DNA of 64,000 nt from DYHD01 sp037445375 (GCA_037445375.1 JBBIKS010000007.1:1-64000), one strand, 5' to 3'; positions 52,268 through 61,132 are shown, counted from the stretch's first letter. The notes: generated by a model not told the origin, from the letters alone. Numbers and translations: made by a program.

Positions 52268-53284
52268 TTAATTCTCAAATGCCTCTTTTAGCCTCATTAG
52301 CAGCTGGAAAATTCTTGTTGATTCGCTTATGGTTCGCGAAGCTGTCCCGCATGCCGGGGTAAGCAGAATATTCGTCCTCACCAGTTTGGAAGGCACTTTT
52401 TTATACAAAGCCTGTAGTGCGTTACTCATCAATGATATGATATGTTTTTCCTCCAAGTGTTGTATTATCTCAGATGTAGGCACAATACCCCATGAGAGAT
52501 AATTACCCTTCTCGAGAAAGTCTTTTATTTCTGAGTGATAAATAAATAGCGAGTCAGAATAATCATAGGCATCAAAACTGAGAATTTTTACTCCGCTATT
52601 GATGACAAGCGGCCAGTCAGCCTTTCCGCAGCAATGAATCCCTGCAATACCTCCAGCCTTTTCAATGGCTGATACCATATCCTTGAGCAGTCTAAGAGCC
52701 TCTTCAGCATCAACGCCAATATATGATGAACTGCCTATTGCAGAGAGTATGGGTTCATCAATAAAAATAATTACATTATCGCTATGCTGCTTTAATATAT
52801 CCACTTGCCAGCGGGCTTTTGCATTCAATAAAATGTTTGAGACTTCACGTAATTCCTCATCGAAGTAAATAAATCTTCCATAGCTGTCCTTCAAAGAGAG
52901 AGTAAAGGTAAGGGGCCCTGTTACATGACCTTTAAGAAAGCTAAATCTGCGCGATTTTATAATTCTCAAGAAGGTATGAAGCCCTTTTGCATAATCCTCT
53001 GATATAGCAATTTTAGTATTATCATTATTTGCCTCATAAAATCTCTCAAGTTCATCGCTTCCGTCCCTAATAATCAATATACTGCTCTCTTTCTCATTGA
53101 TCCTCAGGAAAGGCATACCTTCAGAAAATTGCGCAATCATAGATTCCTTGAAAGAAAAATTTGGCAATTGCGGCCAAAAGGGCATGTCAACACTTTTCAG
53201 AATTAATTCACATGCATCCAGAGAGATTTTATAAGGAAGGCTCCCGATACCAGTAGTTGAAAAAGGCTTGATAATATTATTCAT
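52268..53284 (-). CDS. MetE/UROD-superfamily protein (cobalamin-independent methionine synthase-like)
   Basis: 338 aa from ATG 53284. A TIM-barrel of the methionine synthase MetE C-terminal/uroporphyrinogen decarboxylase superfamily: TTGIGSLPYK at the start, LKGHVTGPLTFTLSL, IFIDEPILSAIGS and the metal-ligand-like GIHCCGKADW. A C-terminal TPACGTASRT carries the expected zinc-ligand Cys. It is half the size of full MetE and lacks its N-terminal half. Such stand-alone proteins may transfer methyl groups from corrinoid donors; the substrate here is unknown. Confidence 0.72.
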   Translation of the reverse strand: MNNIIKPFSTTGIGSLPYKISLDACELILKSVDMPFWPQLPNFSFKESMIAQFSEGMPFLRINEKESSILIIRDGSDELERFYEANNDNTKIAISEDYAKGLHTFLRIIKSRRFSFLKGHVTGPLTFTLSLKDSYGRFIYFDEELREVSNILLNAKARWQVDILKQHSDNVIIFIDEPILSAIGSSSYIGVDAEEALRLLKDMVSAIEKAGGIAGIHCCGKADWPLVINSGVKILSFDAYDYSDSLFIYHSEIKDFLEKGNYLSWGIVPTSEIIQHLEEKHIISLMSNALQALYKKVPSKLVRTNILLTPACGTASRTISESTRIFQLLMRLKEAFEN

Positions 53285-53290
53285 AAAACT

Positions 53291-53320
53291 ATTATAAATC
53301 CGAATATAAGCAAAATACAA
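53291..53320 (-). promoter_or_regulatory. Candidate promoter of the MetE-like gene, near-leaderless
   Basis: On the minus strand TTGTAT (53320-53315), an 18-nt spacer and TATAAT (53296-53291), six bases before ATG 53284. No Shine-Dalgarno sequence is visible. Confidence 0.45.
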
Positions 53321-53415
53321 TTTTAGAATAATTGCATTTATAAATCGAACTCAAACATATTGATCTAAATATAGGAACATATCCGTGCCTATCTTCTGCC
53401 CTCGTCTGGTTACAC

Positions 53416-53880
53416 CTACTCATAATACCTCAGCAGCCATTCTGCAACGCAGCAAGGTTTAGTGCCGTCTTGGCGCTCGACAGTAATGCCCCAGACTATC
53501 TGTAAGCCTTTTGAGATTTCTTCAACTGAGTGCAATTCAATACGAGCTCTAATCTTAGAGCCTGCTGGAACTGCTGATGGAAAACGAACCTTGTTCAATC
53601 CATAGTTGATTCTCATCTTAAATGGCAGTTTAATTTTAACTGCTTGAGACTCCATATAACGAAGCAGCGAGAGCGTCAAAAAGCCGTGCGCAATAGTTGT
53701 TTTGTATGGCGACTCTTTTTGAGCCCTCTCAGTATCAATGTGAATCCATTGATAATCACCGCTAACATCCGCGAAAAGATTAATGCGGTCTTGAGTTATT
53801 TCAAGCCATTCACTAATACTTACTTCTTGCCCTATCAGGGAATGTAATTCTTCGAGACTGGTAATTTCTCTTAATGGCAT
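53416..53880 (-). CDS. MaoC-like hotdog-fold dehydratase
   Basis: 154 aa, probably (R)-specific enoyl-CoA hydratase activity. FADVSGDYQWIHIDTERA holds the catalytic Asp/His pair of the MaoC hydratase 2 motif, and IAHGFLTLSLL is the following conserved helix. Length is normal for a single hotdog domain. It is isolated from other fatty-acid genes. The substrate is not readable. Confidence 0.85.
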   Translation of the reverse strand: MPLREITSLEELHSLIGQEVSISEWLEITQDRINLFADVSGDYQWIHIDTERAQKESPYKTTIAHGFLTLSLLRYMESQAVKIKLPFKMRINYGLNKVRFPSAVPAGSKIRARIELHSVEEISKGLQIVWGITVERQDGTKPCCVAEWLLRYYE

Positions 53881-53941
53881 AAATCCTCCGTAAGGTATAA
53901 GCTGATAAAAAAAATACTTAAGTTGTAATCATAAAGAATTC

Positions 53942-54325
53942 TTATCCCAAATATCTCCTATCGAGATCTTCTTCAGAGAGCCCGAAGTAATGTCCAACTT
54001 CATGCAGGATAGTTGCACGAATCTCCTCAATAAGCTCCTGCTCAGTCCTGCTTATAGCCTCAATATTTCGCTGGTATATGAATATAGTATCAGGGTATGG
54101 GTACGGTATCGAAAAAAAAGTGTTCTGGCTCTCATGCGTCTGACCCACAAAAAGTCCTAATAATTGATCTCGCCCAATGCCCATCGTTTTGATTATATCA
54201 TCGCTTGGATAATCCTCTACAACGATGGCTATATTTTTAAACTCGGAAATATATTCTCTCGGAATACTTTTCAGGGCTTCCTCGGCAAGCAATTCAAAAC
54301 GATTTCTATCAATCCTGTATGCCAT
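53942..54325 (-). CDS. Zincin-like metallopeptidase (PF06262-type small protein)
   Basis: 127 aa. The zinc-binding motif HEVGHYFG (HExxH) lies in the C-terminal helix (EEIRATILHEVGHYFGLSE). The N-terminal half (FELLAEEALKSIPREYISEF) fits the short zincin family. No signal peptide, so cytoplasmic. Substrates are unknown. Confidence 0.8.
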   Translation of the reverse strand: MAYRIDRNRFELLAEEALKSIPREYISEFKNIAIVVEDYPSDDIIKTMGIGRDQLLGLFVGQTHESQNTFFSIPYPYPDTIFIYQRNIEAISRTEQELIEEIRATILHEVGHYFGLSEEDLDRRYLG

Positions 54326-54383
54326 ACTTTATTGAACCTTTAATAGCATATTTGATTTATTATTACATATTGAGGAGCATATC

Positions 54384-54616
54384 TGTCCAAAATAAATTTT
54401 TTGATGCTATACAATCGTATGAATATGAATATGATACAATTTCTAAAGCCAAAGCCACTGGTAACCTCGATGAGGCTGAAGTCGAAGCGGAAGACTCAAC
54501 CCTGATGCTGAGAAATCAACTTAAAGTCTATAAAGTATTTACACTTGTCTAAAGGTAGTTCTTTGGCTAAGAAATCGTGTCATATTCATTTTGTAATATT
54601 ATTTTGGACACCAATG
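54384..54616. mobile_element. Family B element, longest copy B1
   Basis: Left end TGTCCAAAATAAATTTTTTG and right end ATATTATTTTGGACACCAAT form imperfect inverted repeats. The interior has one open frame ending ...MLRNQLKVYKVFTLV (54553 stop) with Glu/Ala-rich composition and no start codon inside the element, so it may be a captured gene fragment. B2 (39022) is a derivative lacking ~158 bp. Confidence 0.6.
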
Positions 54617-54644
54617 ATTGAGGAATAGTCTTGGAGTATAATTG

Positions 54645-55074
54645 CAGAACTGCCGTAAGGAGCGGGGCTTCGTTTAATGGAAGGAAGGTTAAAGATATTG
54701 ATTTCGATGCAAGCACTCTGTATGTGCGCAGCGGAAAGGGCGACAATGACCGTTCTACAATGCTTCCGTCAGCGGTCAAGGAGCGACTAAGGGAGCATCT
54801 GGCAAGTATTAAGGCTTTGCATGACAAAGATATTGCCGCCAGATATGGCAAGGTCTTCCTGCCTGATGCGCTTGCCCGCAAGTATCCGAATGCAGCAAAA
54901 GAATGGGGCTGGCAGTATGTCTTTACTGCTGCTAATCTATCAGTTGATCAGAGAAGCAATGTTGTAAGAAAGCATCATATTAGCAATACGGCGATACAGA
55001 GCGCGGTTAAAAACGCTGTTCATAAGCGGGTATTGTGAAACATGCAACCATCCAGACCTTGAGGCACAGCATCG
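54645..55074 (+). pseudogene. Integron-integrase/XerC-like tyrosine recombinase, frameshifted and truncated
   Basis: Three frames together spell one integrase: GAGLRLMEG (with the first catalytic Arg) from 54652, then KVKDIDFDAST...VRSGKGDNDRSTMLP through LPDALARKYPNAAKEWGW and RKHHISNTAIQSAVKNAV, then AGIVKHATIQTLRHSIA near 55030-55074. The LPDAL..KYP insertion region is characteristic of integron integrases. The HxLRH motif reads QTLRH. The N-terminal half and the C-terminal Tyr nucleophile are missing, and at least two frameshifts are needed. Its right end overlaps the antisense 3' end of the DUF512 gene. Confidence 0.8.
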
Positions 55075-56375
55075 CTTAATATTGCATCAATTGCACTTAG
55101 CAATCCCTGCGGGGTTGATTCTATAACAAATGCCTTGACTCCAAGCACTTCTTCAATATCCTGAGCATAAACACCATCCAAAAAAACCTTTTCTTCTTCC
55201 TTCATTAAAACATCAGGAATAAGAAGTATATCATCTTTTTTTACAATATCTGAGAGGGTTTTAATGACATCCCTGCCAGTCAGAAGGCCAGCAACGGTAA
55301 CTGTGTTTCCAAGGAATGAATTCTCTATCTCGATTGCTTCTATATCTACGCCAGACTTTCTGAGCCTCTTTATGAATACCGATAGATAAGGATAAAAAGA
55401 CACCCCCGTGAAGGTGATAAATCTCTTGGAATCTTTGACTGCTAAGTCTTTTAATCTTATTTTCTTAGTTTTATGGAAAAAATCCTGGATCATTCCAACA
55501 CCATTTTCTATTTGAGGCAGTTCATCATACTGCTCTATTGGCGGCAGAGGTTTTTCAGCCTTTATATACATCTCATCAGAAGCAAAAACAATATTTTCAC
55601 CATGTTTTCTTTTAAACCTTAACTGGAATTTTTCAATTATTCCAATTGCATTTAGGGCATCTTCTTTCTGAACAGGCATTAATTTTTTCTTTCTGTGCAT
55701 TGTAAGCCCAACCGGCACCACCGCTATTGACATTACATAAGGATAAAAACGGTGAAGGTCTGAAATTGTTTTAGCAAGATATCTGCGGTCATTATATCCC
55801 GGACATAAAACTATCTGTGTGTGCATTTGTATCCTGTTTTCGGCGAAAAAACTGATATCCTTTAAAATATTCTCAGCGTGGGGGTTACCAAGCATTTTGT
55901 TCCTAATTTCGGTATCTGTGCAATGCACTGATATATATAAAGGGCACAGTCTCTGTTCAATGATTCTTTGTTTATCTACAGCAGAAAGGTTTGTTGCGGT
56001 GATAAAGTTACCGTAAAGAAAAGACATTCTGTAATCTTCATCTTTTACATAGAGGGTTTTTCTGAGTCCCTTTGGAAGCTGCATTACAAAGCAAAAAATG
56101 CAGTTATTCCTGCAGGTCTTTATCTTGAAAGGCTTAAAGTTCATCCCAAGACTGCCCAAGCCGGCATCATCGGGAATTGTGAGGGGAAGGTTTTTCTTAT
56201 CTCTTTTAACTATAATGGAAGCCCCACCCTCATTTGCATAGAACATGAGGTCTATAATATCCCTTATAGGATTGCCATTCGCAGAGATTATTCTATCATC
56301 TTTTTGAATCCCTAATTTTTCAGAAATGCTGCCTTCCGCAACATCTTCTATAATTACGCCCTTACCGTTTATCAT
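55020..56375 (-). CDS. DUF512 radical SAM protein with N-terminal PDZ domain
   Basis: 451 aa from ATG 56375 (an upstream ATG at 56402 adds nine residues and overlaps pgsA more). An N-terminal PDZ-like domain (GISEKLGIQKDD-type region) precedes CRNNCIFCF, a CxxxCxxC radical SAM cluster motif, and a DUF512 domain at the C-terminus (FTGVSFYPYLSVFIKRL). Function unknown; the family is widespread in anaerobes. The last ~16 residues (AVPQGLDGCMFHNTRL) are antisense to the integrase remnant, so the natural 3' end was replaced. It follows pgsA in the minus-strand cluster. Confidence 0.85.
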   Translation of the reverse strand: MINGKGVIIEDVAEGSISEKLGIQKDDRIISANGNPIRDIIDLMFYANEGGASIIVKRDKKNLPLTIPDDAGLGSLGMNFKPFKIKTCRNNCIFCFVMQLPKGLRKTLYVKDEDYRMSFLYGNFITATNLSAVDKQRIIEQRLCPLYISVHCTDTEIRNKMLGNPHAENILKDISFFAENRIQMHTQIVLCPGYNDRRYLAKTISDLHRFYPYVMSIAVVPVGLTMHRKKKLMPVQKEDALNAIGIIEKFQLRFKRKHGENIVFASDEMYIKAEKPLPPIEQYDELPQIENGVGMIQDFFHKTKKIRLKDLAVKDSKRFITFTGVSFYPYLSVFIKRLRKSGVDIEAIEIENSFLGNTVTVAGLLTGRDVIKTLSDIVKKDDILLIPDVLMKEEEKVFLDGVYAQDIEEVLGVKAFVIESTPQGLLSAIDAILSDAVPQGLDGCMFHNTRL

Positions 56376-56907
56376 AAAATAGCCTGTAACCTCTGTAAAC
56401 ATATTGAATGCCGGACAAAACAGTGAAGACCGCAGCCAATAGTAAAATAGATTTTTTTATCAAAGGGTTGTAAATCTCAAAATTGATTGACAAAAGTGTA
56501 TAGGCAATTAATATTGCTTGGAATGCGTTTGCCATCTTCCCGTATATTGATGGTTCAACTTTTCTTTCATTGATTAAAACTACCAGCATATACCATCCAA
56601 CTACAACTATAAAATCCCTGCTCATTACTATTATTGTTATCCAATTTGGGAGCCAGCCGTAGACAGCAAATAAAATAAAAGATGTCAGAAGCAGAAACTT
56701 ATCGGCAAGGGGATCAAGAAATGCGCCGAGTCCGGTTTTTTGATTGGTTAAACGGGCAAGAAATCCATCTAGCAAGTCTGTAAATGCAGCGATTACAAAA
56801 AGTATCAGGGCATAGTTGTATTTTTTATATAGCAGTGATGTTGCAAAGAAAGGTATTATTACTATCCTTGCAAATGTAAGCACATTTGGAATAGTGAAAA
56901 TTGTCAT
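56362..56907 (-). CDS. pgsA: CDP-diacylglycerol-glycerol-3-phosphate 3-phosphatidyltransferase
   Basis: Makes phosphatidylglycerophosphate, precursor of anionic phospholipids. The CDP-alcohol phosphotransferase motif DLLDGFLAR..GLGAFLDPLADK is complete (DG..AR........G...D...D). About five membrane helices. 181 aa, normal. Its ATG overlaps the stop of the TPR gene as ATGA. Confidence 0.92.
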   Translation of the reverse strand: MTIFTIPNVLTFARIVIIPFFATSLLYKKYNYALILFVIAAFTDLLDGFLARLTNQKTGLGAFLDPLADKFLLLTSFILFAVYGWLPNWITIIVMSRDFIVVVGWYMLVVLINERKVEPSIYGKMANAFQAILIAYTLLSINFEIYNPLIKKSILLLAAVFTVLSGIQYVYRGYRLFYDKR

Positions 56908-58025
56908 GGCATGTTATATGGTATATTTTCAGGATATATTTCAACACCGATCTTTTTATAGCATTTGATGTTAGGCTTTATAGTTTTAGGCTTATCTTTA
57001 TCCTTAGATTCTTTGTTAAAGAGGGTAATATTCAGAAAGGAATTTGCATAACATCTTTCAAGTGTAAAATCAAATGACACTGTTATTTCAAGGGCTTGAT
57101 TAAATAACTTTTCGGCTTGCCCATAATTTCCCTTCATGAATTCCATTTCACCGTTAGTAAGGCTGCAATATGCAATTCCACGGCTGTCTTTAGTCTTTTT
57201 AAAATTCTTTAGTGCCCTGTTTAAATAAATTTTTGAATTCACAAAATCCCTTTTCATTTTAAATATATTTGCCATACTCCAAAGTGTATATGAGTGGCTG
57301 ACTATATCGCCAAACTCTTCATAAAGTTTCGTAGCCTTAGTGAAAAACTTCATTGCAGTCTCATAATCATTTATCATTCTATAGGCATTACCAATGCCGC
57401 AAAATGAATAGGCTATGCCGAATTTATCATTTAAGGCAGTAAATATCTTATTTGCCTGTTTGTAGCAATCCATTGACTTTTCATTTCTGCCTGCCATTCT
57501 ATGATCGCCGCCTAAGCCGCACTGGGCATAGCCGACCCCTGATTTAAACCTTATTGCAGAAAAAATTCCCTTTGCTTCGTTAAATTTTGCGATTGACCCG
57601 GCAATATCTCCCTTCACCCTTAAAACGACACCTTCTGCCCATAAGGAAAAGGCTATGCCTTTTTTATCTTTCTCTTTTTCATAAAATGAGTTTGCCTTTT
57701 TAATATTTTTCAGTGCTTCTTTCCACAACCCCTGAGCCTTCATAGAAAGGGAGATTCCAACCATAGCATCTGCTGAAGTCCTTTCAAAGCCGATTGCGTC
57801 ACATATCTCGATAACTTCTGAATATTCAGCCAGAGCCTTTTCGAAATCGCCTTTAATTCTATGAATATCAGCTATAGCTATGGTTGAATCTATAAAACCA
57901 TCCAGATACGAGTGTTTTTTGCTAAGCATCAAAGCCTTTTTGAATAGATTTGAGGATTCATTATATCGGGCTTCTCCCCGCAATTCATCTGCTTCAGCGA
58001 TAAGAGCGGTAATTTTATCTTTCAT
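56904..58025 (-). CDS. Tetratricopeptide repeat protein
   Basis: 373 aa from ATG 58025 (AAGGAAGG upstream). About eight to nine TPR units with typical spacing, for example NESSNLFKKALMLSKKH, EKALAEYSEVIEICD and GIAYSFCGIGNAYRM; the longer periodicity (~40 residues) resembles Kinesin/LGN-type TPRs. It has no signal peptide or enzymatic domain. Probably a cytoplasmic scaffold or regulator. It sits between rpe and pgsA in one transcript. Confidence 0.82.
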   Translation of the reverse strand: MKDKITALIAEADELRGEARYNESSNLFKKALMLSKKHSYLDGFIDSTIAIADIHRIKGDFEKALAEYSEVIEICDAIGFERTSADAMVGISLSMKAQGLWKEALKNIKKANSFYEKEKDKKGIAFSLWAEGVVLRVKGDIAGSIAKFNEAKGIFSAIRFKSGVGYAQCGLGGDHRMAGRNEKSMDCYKQANKIFTALNDKFGIAYSFCGIGNAYRMINDYETAMKFFTKATKLYEEFGDIVSHSYTLWSMANIFKMKRDFVNSKIYLNRALKNFKKTKDSRGIAYCSLTNGEMEFMKGNYGQAEKLFNQALEITVSFDFTLERCYANSFLNITLFNKESKDKDKPKTIKPNIKCYKKIGVEIYPENIPYNMP

Positions 58026-58048
58026 TAGAACCTTCCTTGATAACAACT

Positions 58049-58702
58049 TTAAGAGAGAATCTCTTTTAATTTTTTCATAAATCCTATGTAATCCCCTGAG
58101 CCAAAAAATGCCGAGCCCATCACAAGGATATCAGAGCCTGCATCAGCAATATCTTTTGCATTATCAAGCTTAATGCCCCCATCCACCTCAATAAGGGGGC
58201 TGCACTGTCTGTCTTTTATCAATTTTCTGAGGAGCTTTATTTTTTCCAGCATTGAGGATATGAATACCTGCCCCCCAAATCCCGGATTAACAGACATTAT
58301 AAGCACCATATCGAGATCTGAAATTATGTTATCGAGACTGCACAGAGGGGTGGCAGGATTAAGAGACACTCCAGCCTTCACATTGTTCTCTTTTATATAA
58401 TATATGGTTCTGTGCAAATGCACAGATGCTTCTGCATGAACAGTAAGGAAATCAGCCCCTGCCTTGATGAAATCACTCAGGAATTTATCGGGATCATCTA
58501 TCATCAGATGCACATCTAAAGGCAATTTGGTGGTATTTCTTATTGCCTCAACTGCAGCGGGCCCTATAGTTATATTTGGCACAAAATGACCGTCCATGAT
58601 ATCAAGATGGAGGATATCAACACCTGCATCTTCGGCAGCCTTTATTTCCTCTGCAAGCCTCACAAAATCGGCTGATAATATGGATGGCGCTATTTTAATC
58701 AT
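58049..58702 (-). CDS. rpe: Ribulose-phosphate 3-epimerase
   Basis: Interconverts ribulose-5- and xylulose-5-phosphate. IAPSILSADFVRL, HLDIMDGHFVPNITIG, VHLMIDDP, MSVNPGFGGQVF and EVDGGIKLDNA are the full set of family motifs. 217 aa. It begins as ATGA overlapping the PASTA-domain gene's stop, after GAGGAGAATAA. Confidence 0.95.
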   Translation of the reverse strand: MIKIAPSILSADFVRLAEEIKAAEDAGVDILHLDIMDGHFVPNITIGPAAVEAIRNTTKLPLDVHLMIDDPDKFLSDFIKAGADFLTVHAEASVHLHRTIYYIKENNVKAGVSLNPATPLCSLDNIISDLDMVLIMSVNPGFGGQVFISSMLEKIKLLRKLIKDRQCSPLIEVDGGIKLDNAKDIADAGSDILVMGSAFFGSGDYIGFMKKLKEILS

Positions 58703-59220
58703 TTATTCTCCTCTTCCTGCAATTTTCCAAGACTTACAATCACACTGAACAGATCACCGCCGCTCTCATGGGGTTCTGGCCTCTGTGCAACTATTATATT
58801 TTTTTCTGCAAATCCTGAATGAACATATATAATTTTATTTATCTTCAATCCTTTGTCCTTTAGAATCGCATCTGCTGAATCAAGCGGCTTGCCGACCAGA
58901 TCAGGGACATCCTTGATTCGTGGCCCCTTACTCAATATTATGCCTATTTCCCTACCTTCCTTAAGTTTATTTCCGGGCGGAATATCCTGCCTTAGAATAT
59001 GTCCTTGATGTATATGATTATCATGTTCGTCTCCGTCAAGCCTGATATGAAGTTTATTTGATGAAAGCACTTTCTGAGCCTCGTTCAAATCCTTGCCTAT
59101 CAGGTCTGGCATTACAATAGTCTTTCCATAGCTCAACAATTCAAAGGTTAGATGACCGGAAATCAGCCCAATTACTAACAATACAAAAAGATATAATATA
59201 ACCTTTAAAAATTTTTTCAT
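58699..59220 (-). CDS. PASTA-domain membrane protein
   Basis: 173 aa. One N-terminal membrane helix (~7-28) is followed by two PASTA repeats (MPDLIGKDLNEAQKVL..., VPDLVGKPLDSADAIL...) ending SVIVSLGK. There is no kinase or transpeptidase domain, so it is a stand-alone PASTA protein on the outer face of the inner membrane, likely contacting peptidoglycan. First gene of the PASTA-rpe-TPR-pgsA-DUF512 cluster. In related genomes, from memory, rsmB often precedes this pair; here the space carries only repeat debris. Confidence 0.85.
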   Translation of the reverse strand: MKKFLKVILYLFVLLVIGLISGHLTFELLSYGKTIVMPDLIGKDLNEAQKVLSSNKLHIRLDGDEHDNHIHQGHILRQDIPPGNKLKEGREIGIILSKGPRIKDVPDLVGKPLDSADAILKDKGLKINKIIYVHSGFAEKNIIVAQRPEPHESGGDLFSVIVSLGKLQEEENK

Positions 59221-59521
59221 GCTTAACGCTAATCTCGATTTAGAATTTATAAAATATTAATTTGCCCGTCATTTCGAATATCCAAAGGGTGTGAGAAATC
59301 TTTTGCCTAAAAAGGTTAGATTCCTCGCCTCGCTCGGAATGACTACTTTCTATCGCTGTTTTCATGCTTAAACTCATCCTCAATTTGCGATGATGATTTA
59401 TATGTAAAGAATAAAGAATAACATAACTCAATATGTCTTTAGAAACCAAAAATAAGATTTAAAATATTTGCCTTTTGAGAAAGCATTGTAAGAGCTTATG
59501 CCCTAAACAAAAAGGAATACT
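59221..59521. repeat. Intergenic repeat with GTCATTTCGA/TCGGAATGAC arms
   Basis: CGTCATTTCGAATATCC (59262-59278) and the GCCTCGCTCGGAATGAC region (59327-59343) form an imperfect inverted repeat of a type widely scattered in bacterial genomes. Family A ends are absent. No gene was seen in the 301-bp gap. Confidence 0.5.
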
Positions 59522-60067
59522 TTACTGGAGGCTTTTCCCTTTAAAGAATTCGATTGCCTCTATTATCCTTTTTTTGTCAATTGTTGTATTTATGCAAGGT
59601 CCAAAAGGTCTTTCGTTAATTATTCCTATAACAGGAATGGGATAGGTATCAACAATGCCGCTGCTCAGATCCCTTTCGCAAGCAACAGCGACTATTGCAT
59701 CAGGTCTTATATCCCCGACTATACGCCTTGCGATAGTCCCGCCTGTTGCAACAAAAAGGGTTAACTCTTGACTTTCGGCAAACTCGATAATATTACTTAT
59801 AATGCATTTTCCGCATCTCTTGCAGTTATAAATATTGTTGGTTATTCTCACATCACACAAATTAGTCTGCAGACAGTGGGGCAAAAGCAAAAGAATCCTT
59901 ATTTTCCTTTTGTAAAGGCTATTCCTTGACCATTGAATCCTTACAAGTTTGTTATTAAGCTCAATGATAAAAAGCTGAAGCCTTTCTTTTTTGTTTTTTA
60001 AAAAAGAACCGAACAGCATCAGGGAAGGATAAAGCAGTTTAAGGACAACCCCTCTAAGAAAATGCAT
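59522..60067 (-). CDS. DUF116 protein
   Basis: 181 aa. A hydrophobic N-terminus is followed by a Cys-rich core LPHCLQ...CDVR, NCKRCGKCII and VAVACERDL, and ends with a conserved GIINERPFGPCINT. These cysteines suggest an Fe-S or metal site. The family is uncharacterised but commonly adjacent to fmt. AAAGGAGCAAG precedes the ATG, which overlaps the fmt 3' end by 14 nt. Confidence 0.85.
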   Translation of the reverse strand: MHFLRGVVLKLLYPSLMLFGSFLKNKKERLQLFIIELNNKLVRIQWSRNSLYKRKIRILLLLPHCLQTNLCDVRITNNIYNCKRCGKCIISNIIEFAESQELTLFVATGGTIARRIVGDIRPDAIVAVACERDLSSGIVDTYPIPVIGIINERPFGPCINTTIDKKRIIEAIEFFKGKSLQ

Positions 60068-60974
60068 CTTGCTCCTTTAGCTTTCTGCCCGACAGGAAAG
60101 CTGATGCGTTCATAATTTTTTTACCCTCAGGCTGAAGCTCCTCTATTGACAAAAGCCCCCCCCCGGTGCCAACTATCAAAATACCTTCAGATGCCTTCTC
60201 AATTCTGCCTGCAACGCCTTTACCGGCGAGTGGTTTTGCCCTTATTATCTTAATCCGCTCATTTTTCAGATAAGTATAAGCAGAGGGCCAAGGGAACATA
60301 GCCCTGATAAAATTAAACAGTTCCTTGGCATCTTTATTCCACATTATTCTGCCATCTGTTTTTTTGAGTGGAGGAGCATAAACAGCTTCACCAATCTGGG
60401 GCATTGGCTTAATAATTCCGGTTCTCAATCCATTAAGCGTCTCTATAAGCGTCATTGCGCCAAGATGTGATAGTTTTAAGGAAAGTGTTTTAGAATTGTC
60501 TGTTTCTTCAATTTCTATGCTCTTTTGTAAAAGTATATCGCCCGTATCCAACCCTTCATTCATTAGCATAGCAGTAATGCCTGTAACAGATTCGCTATTA
60601 ATTAGTGCCCATTGTATAGGGGCCGCACCTCTATATTTTGGGAGAAGTGATGAGTGAATATTTATGCATCCCTTCTCCGGAATGGACAAAATCATCTCGG
60701 GCAGCAACTTTCCATAAGCAACTACAATGATAAATTCAGGGGTTATGTCTTTAAGCCTATGGCAGAAATCATTGTCTTTTATTTTAACAGGCTGGATTAC
60801 TGGTATATCAGCAGATAGTGATAAATCCTTAATTGGCGGATGGCTAAGGATATGTCCCCTGCCCTTTTGCTTGTCTGGTTGTGTTATAACAAGCTGAACG
60901 TCTTCTTTCGATTCAATCAGGGCTTTTAAAGAGGGAACTGCAAAATCCGGAGTCCCAAAAAATATTATTGACAT
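60054..60974 (-). CDS. fmt: Methionyl-tRNA formyltransferase
   Basis: Formylates initiator Met-tRNA using 10-formyl-THF. MSIIFFGTPDFAVPSLKAL, NIHSSLLPKYRGAAPIQWAL and MLMNEGLDTGDILLQ are the family motifs, with a C-terminal OB-like domain. 306 aa. ATG 60974 follows GAGG; a TTG one codon upstream is less likely. def lies upstream, separated by a family D element. Confidence 0.94.
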   Translation of the reverse strand: MSIIFFGTPDFAVPSLKALIESKEDVQLVITQPDKQKGRGHILSHPPIKDLSLSADIPVIQPVKIKDNDFCHRLKDITPEFIIVVAYGKLLPEMILSIPEKGCINIHSSLLPKYRGAAPIQWALINSESVTGITAMLMNEGLDTGDILLQKSIEIEETDNSKTLSLKLSHLGAMTLIETLNGLRTGIIKPMPQIGEAVYAPPLKKTDGRIMWNKDAKELFNFIRAMFPWPSAYTYLKNERIKIIRAKPLAGKGVAGRIEKASEGILIVGTGGGLLSIEELQPEGKKIMNASAFLSGRKLKEQDAFS

Positions 60975-60992
60975 CAAAAGACCTCATGCCTG

Positions 60993-61095
60993 TAATAACG
61001 ATCTCATAATAATAAAGCCATAATTACCCTCCCCCTAACAACCTCCTTCAAGGGGGAGGGCTATAAATGTATAGTCTATTTTGAGACTGTTAATA
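60993..61095. mobile_element. Family D MITE-like element, copy D2, in the def-fmt gap
   Basis: The left end TAATAACGATCTCATAA and the right end TATTTTGAGACTGTTAATA share ends and internal TAGTCTATTTTGAGACTG with copy D1. The interior is a C/G-rich hairpin (CCCTCCCCC/GGGGGAGGG). It occupies most of the space between def and fmt. Confidence 0.6.
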
Positions 61096-61132
61096 ATAAA
61101 TTAATAGGAATATTTAAGAAATAAACTGATGG

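Noticed and set aside
54319..54552. 77-codon ORF across family B copy B1
   Set aside because: Its start lies outside the element, it has no ribosome binding site and it overlaps the zincin gene; only the internal stretch might be a captured fragment, so it is noted under B1 rather than called as a gene.
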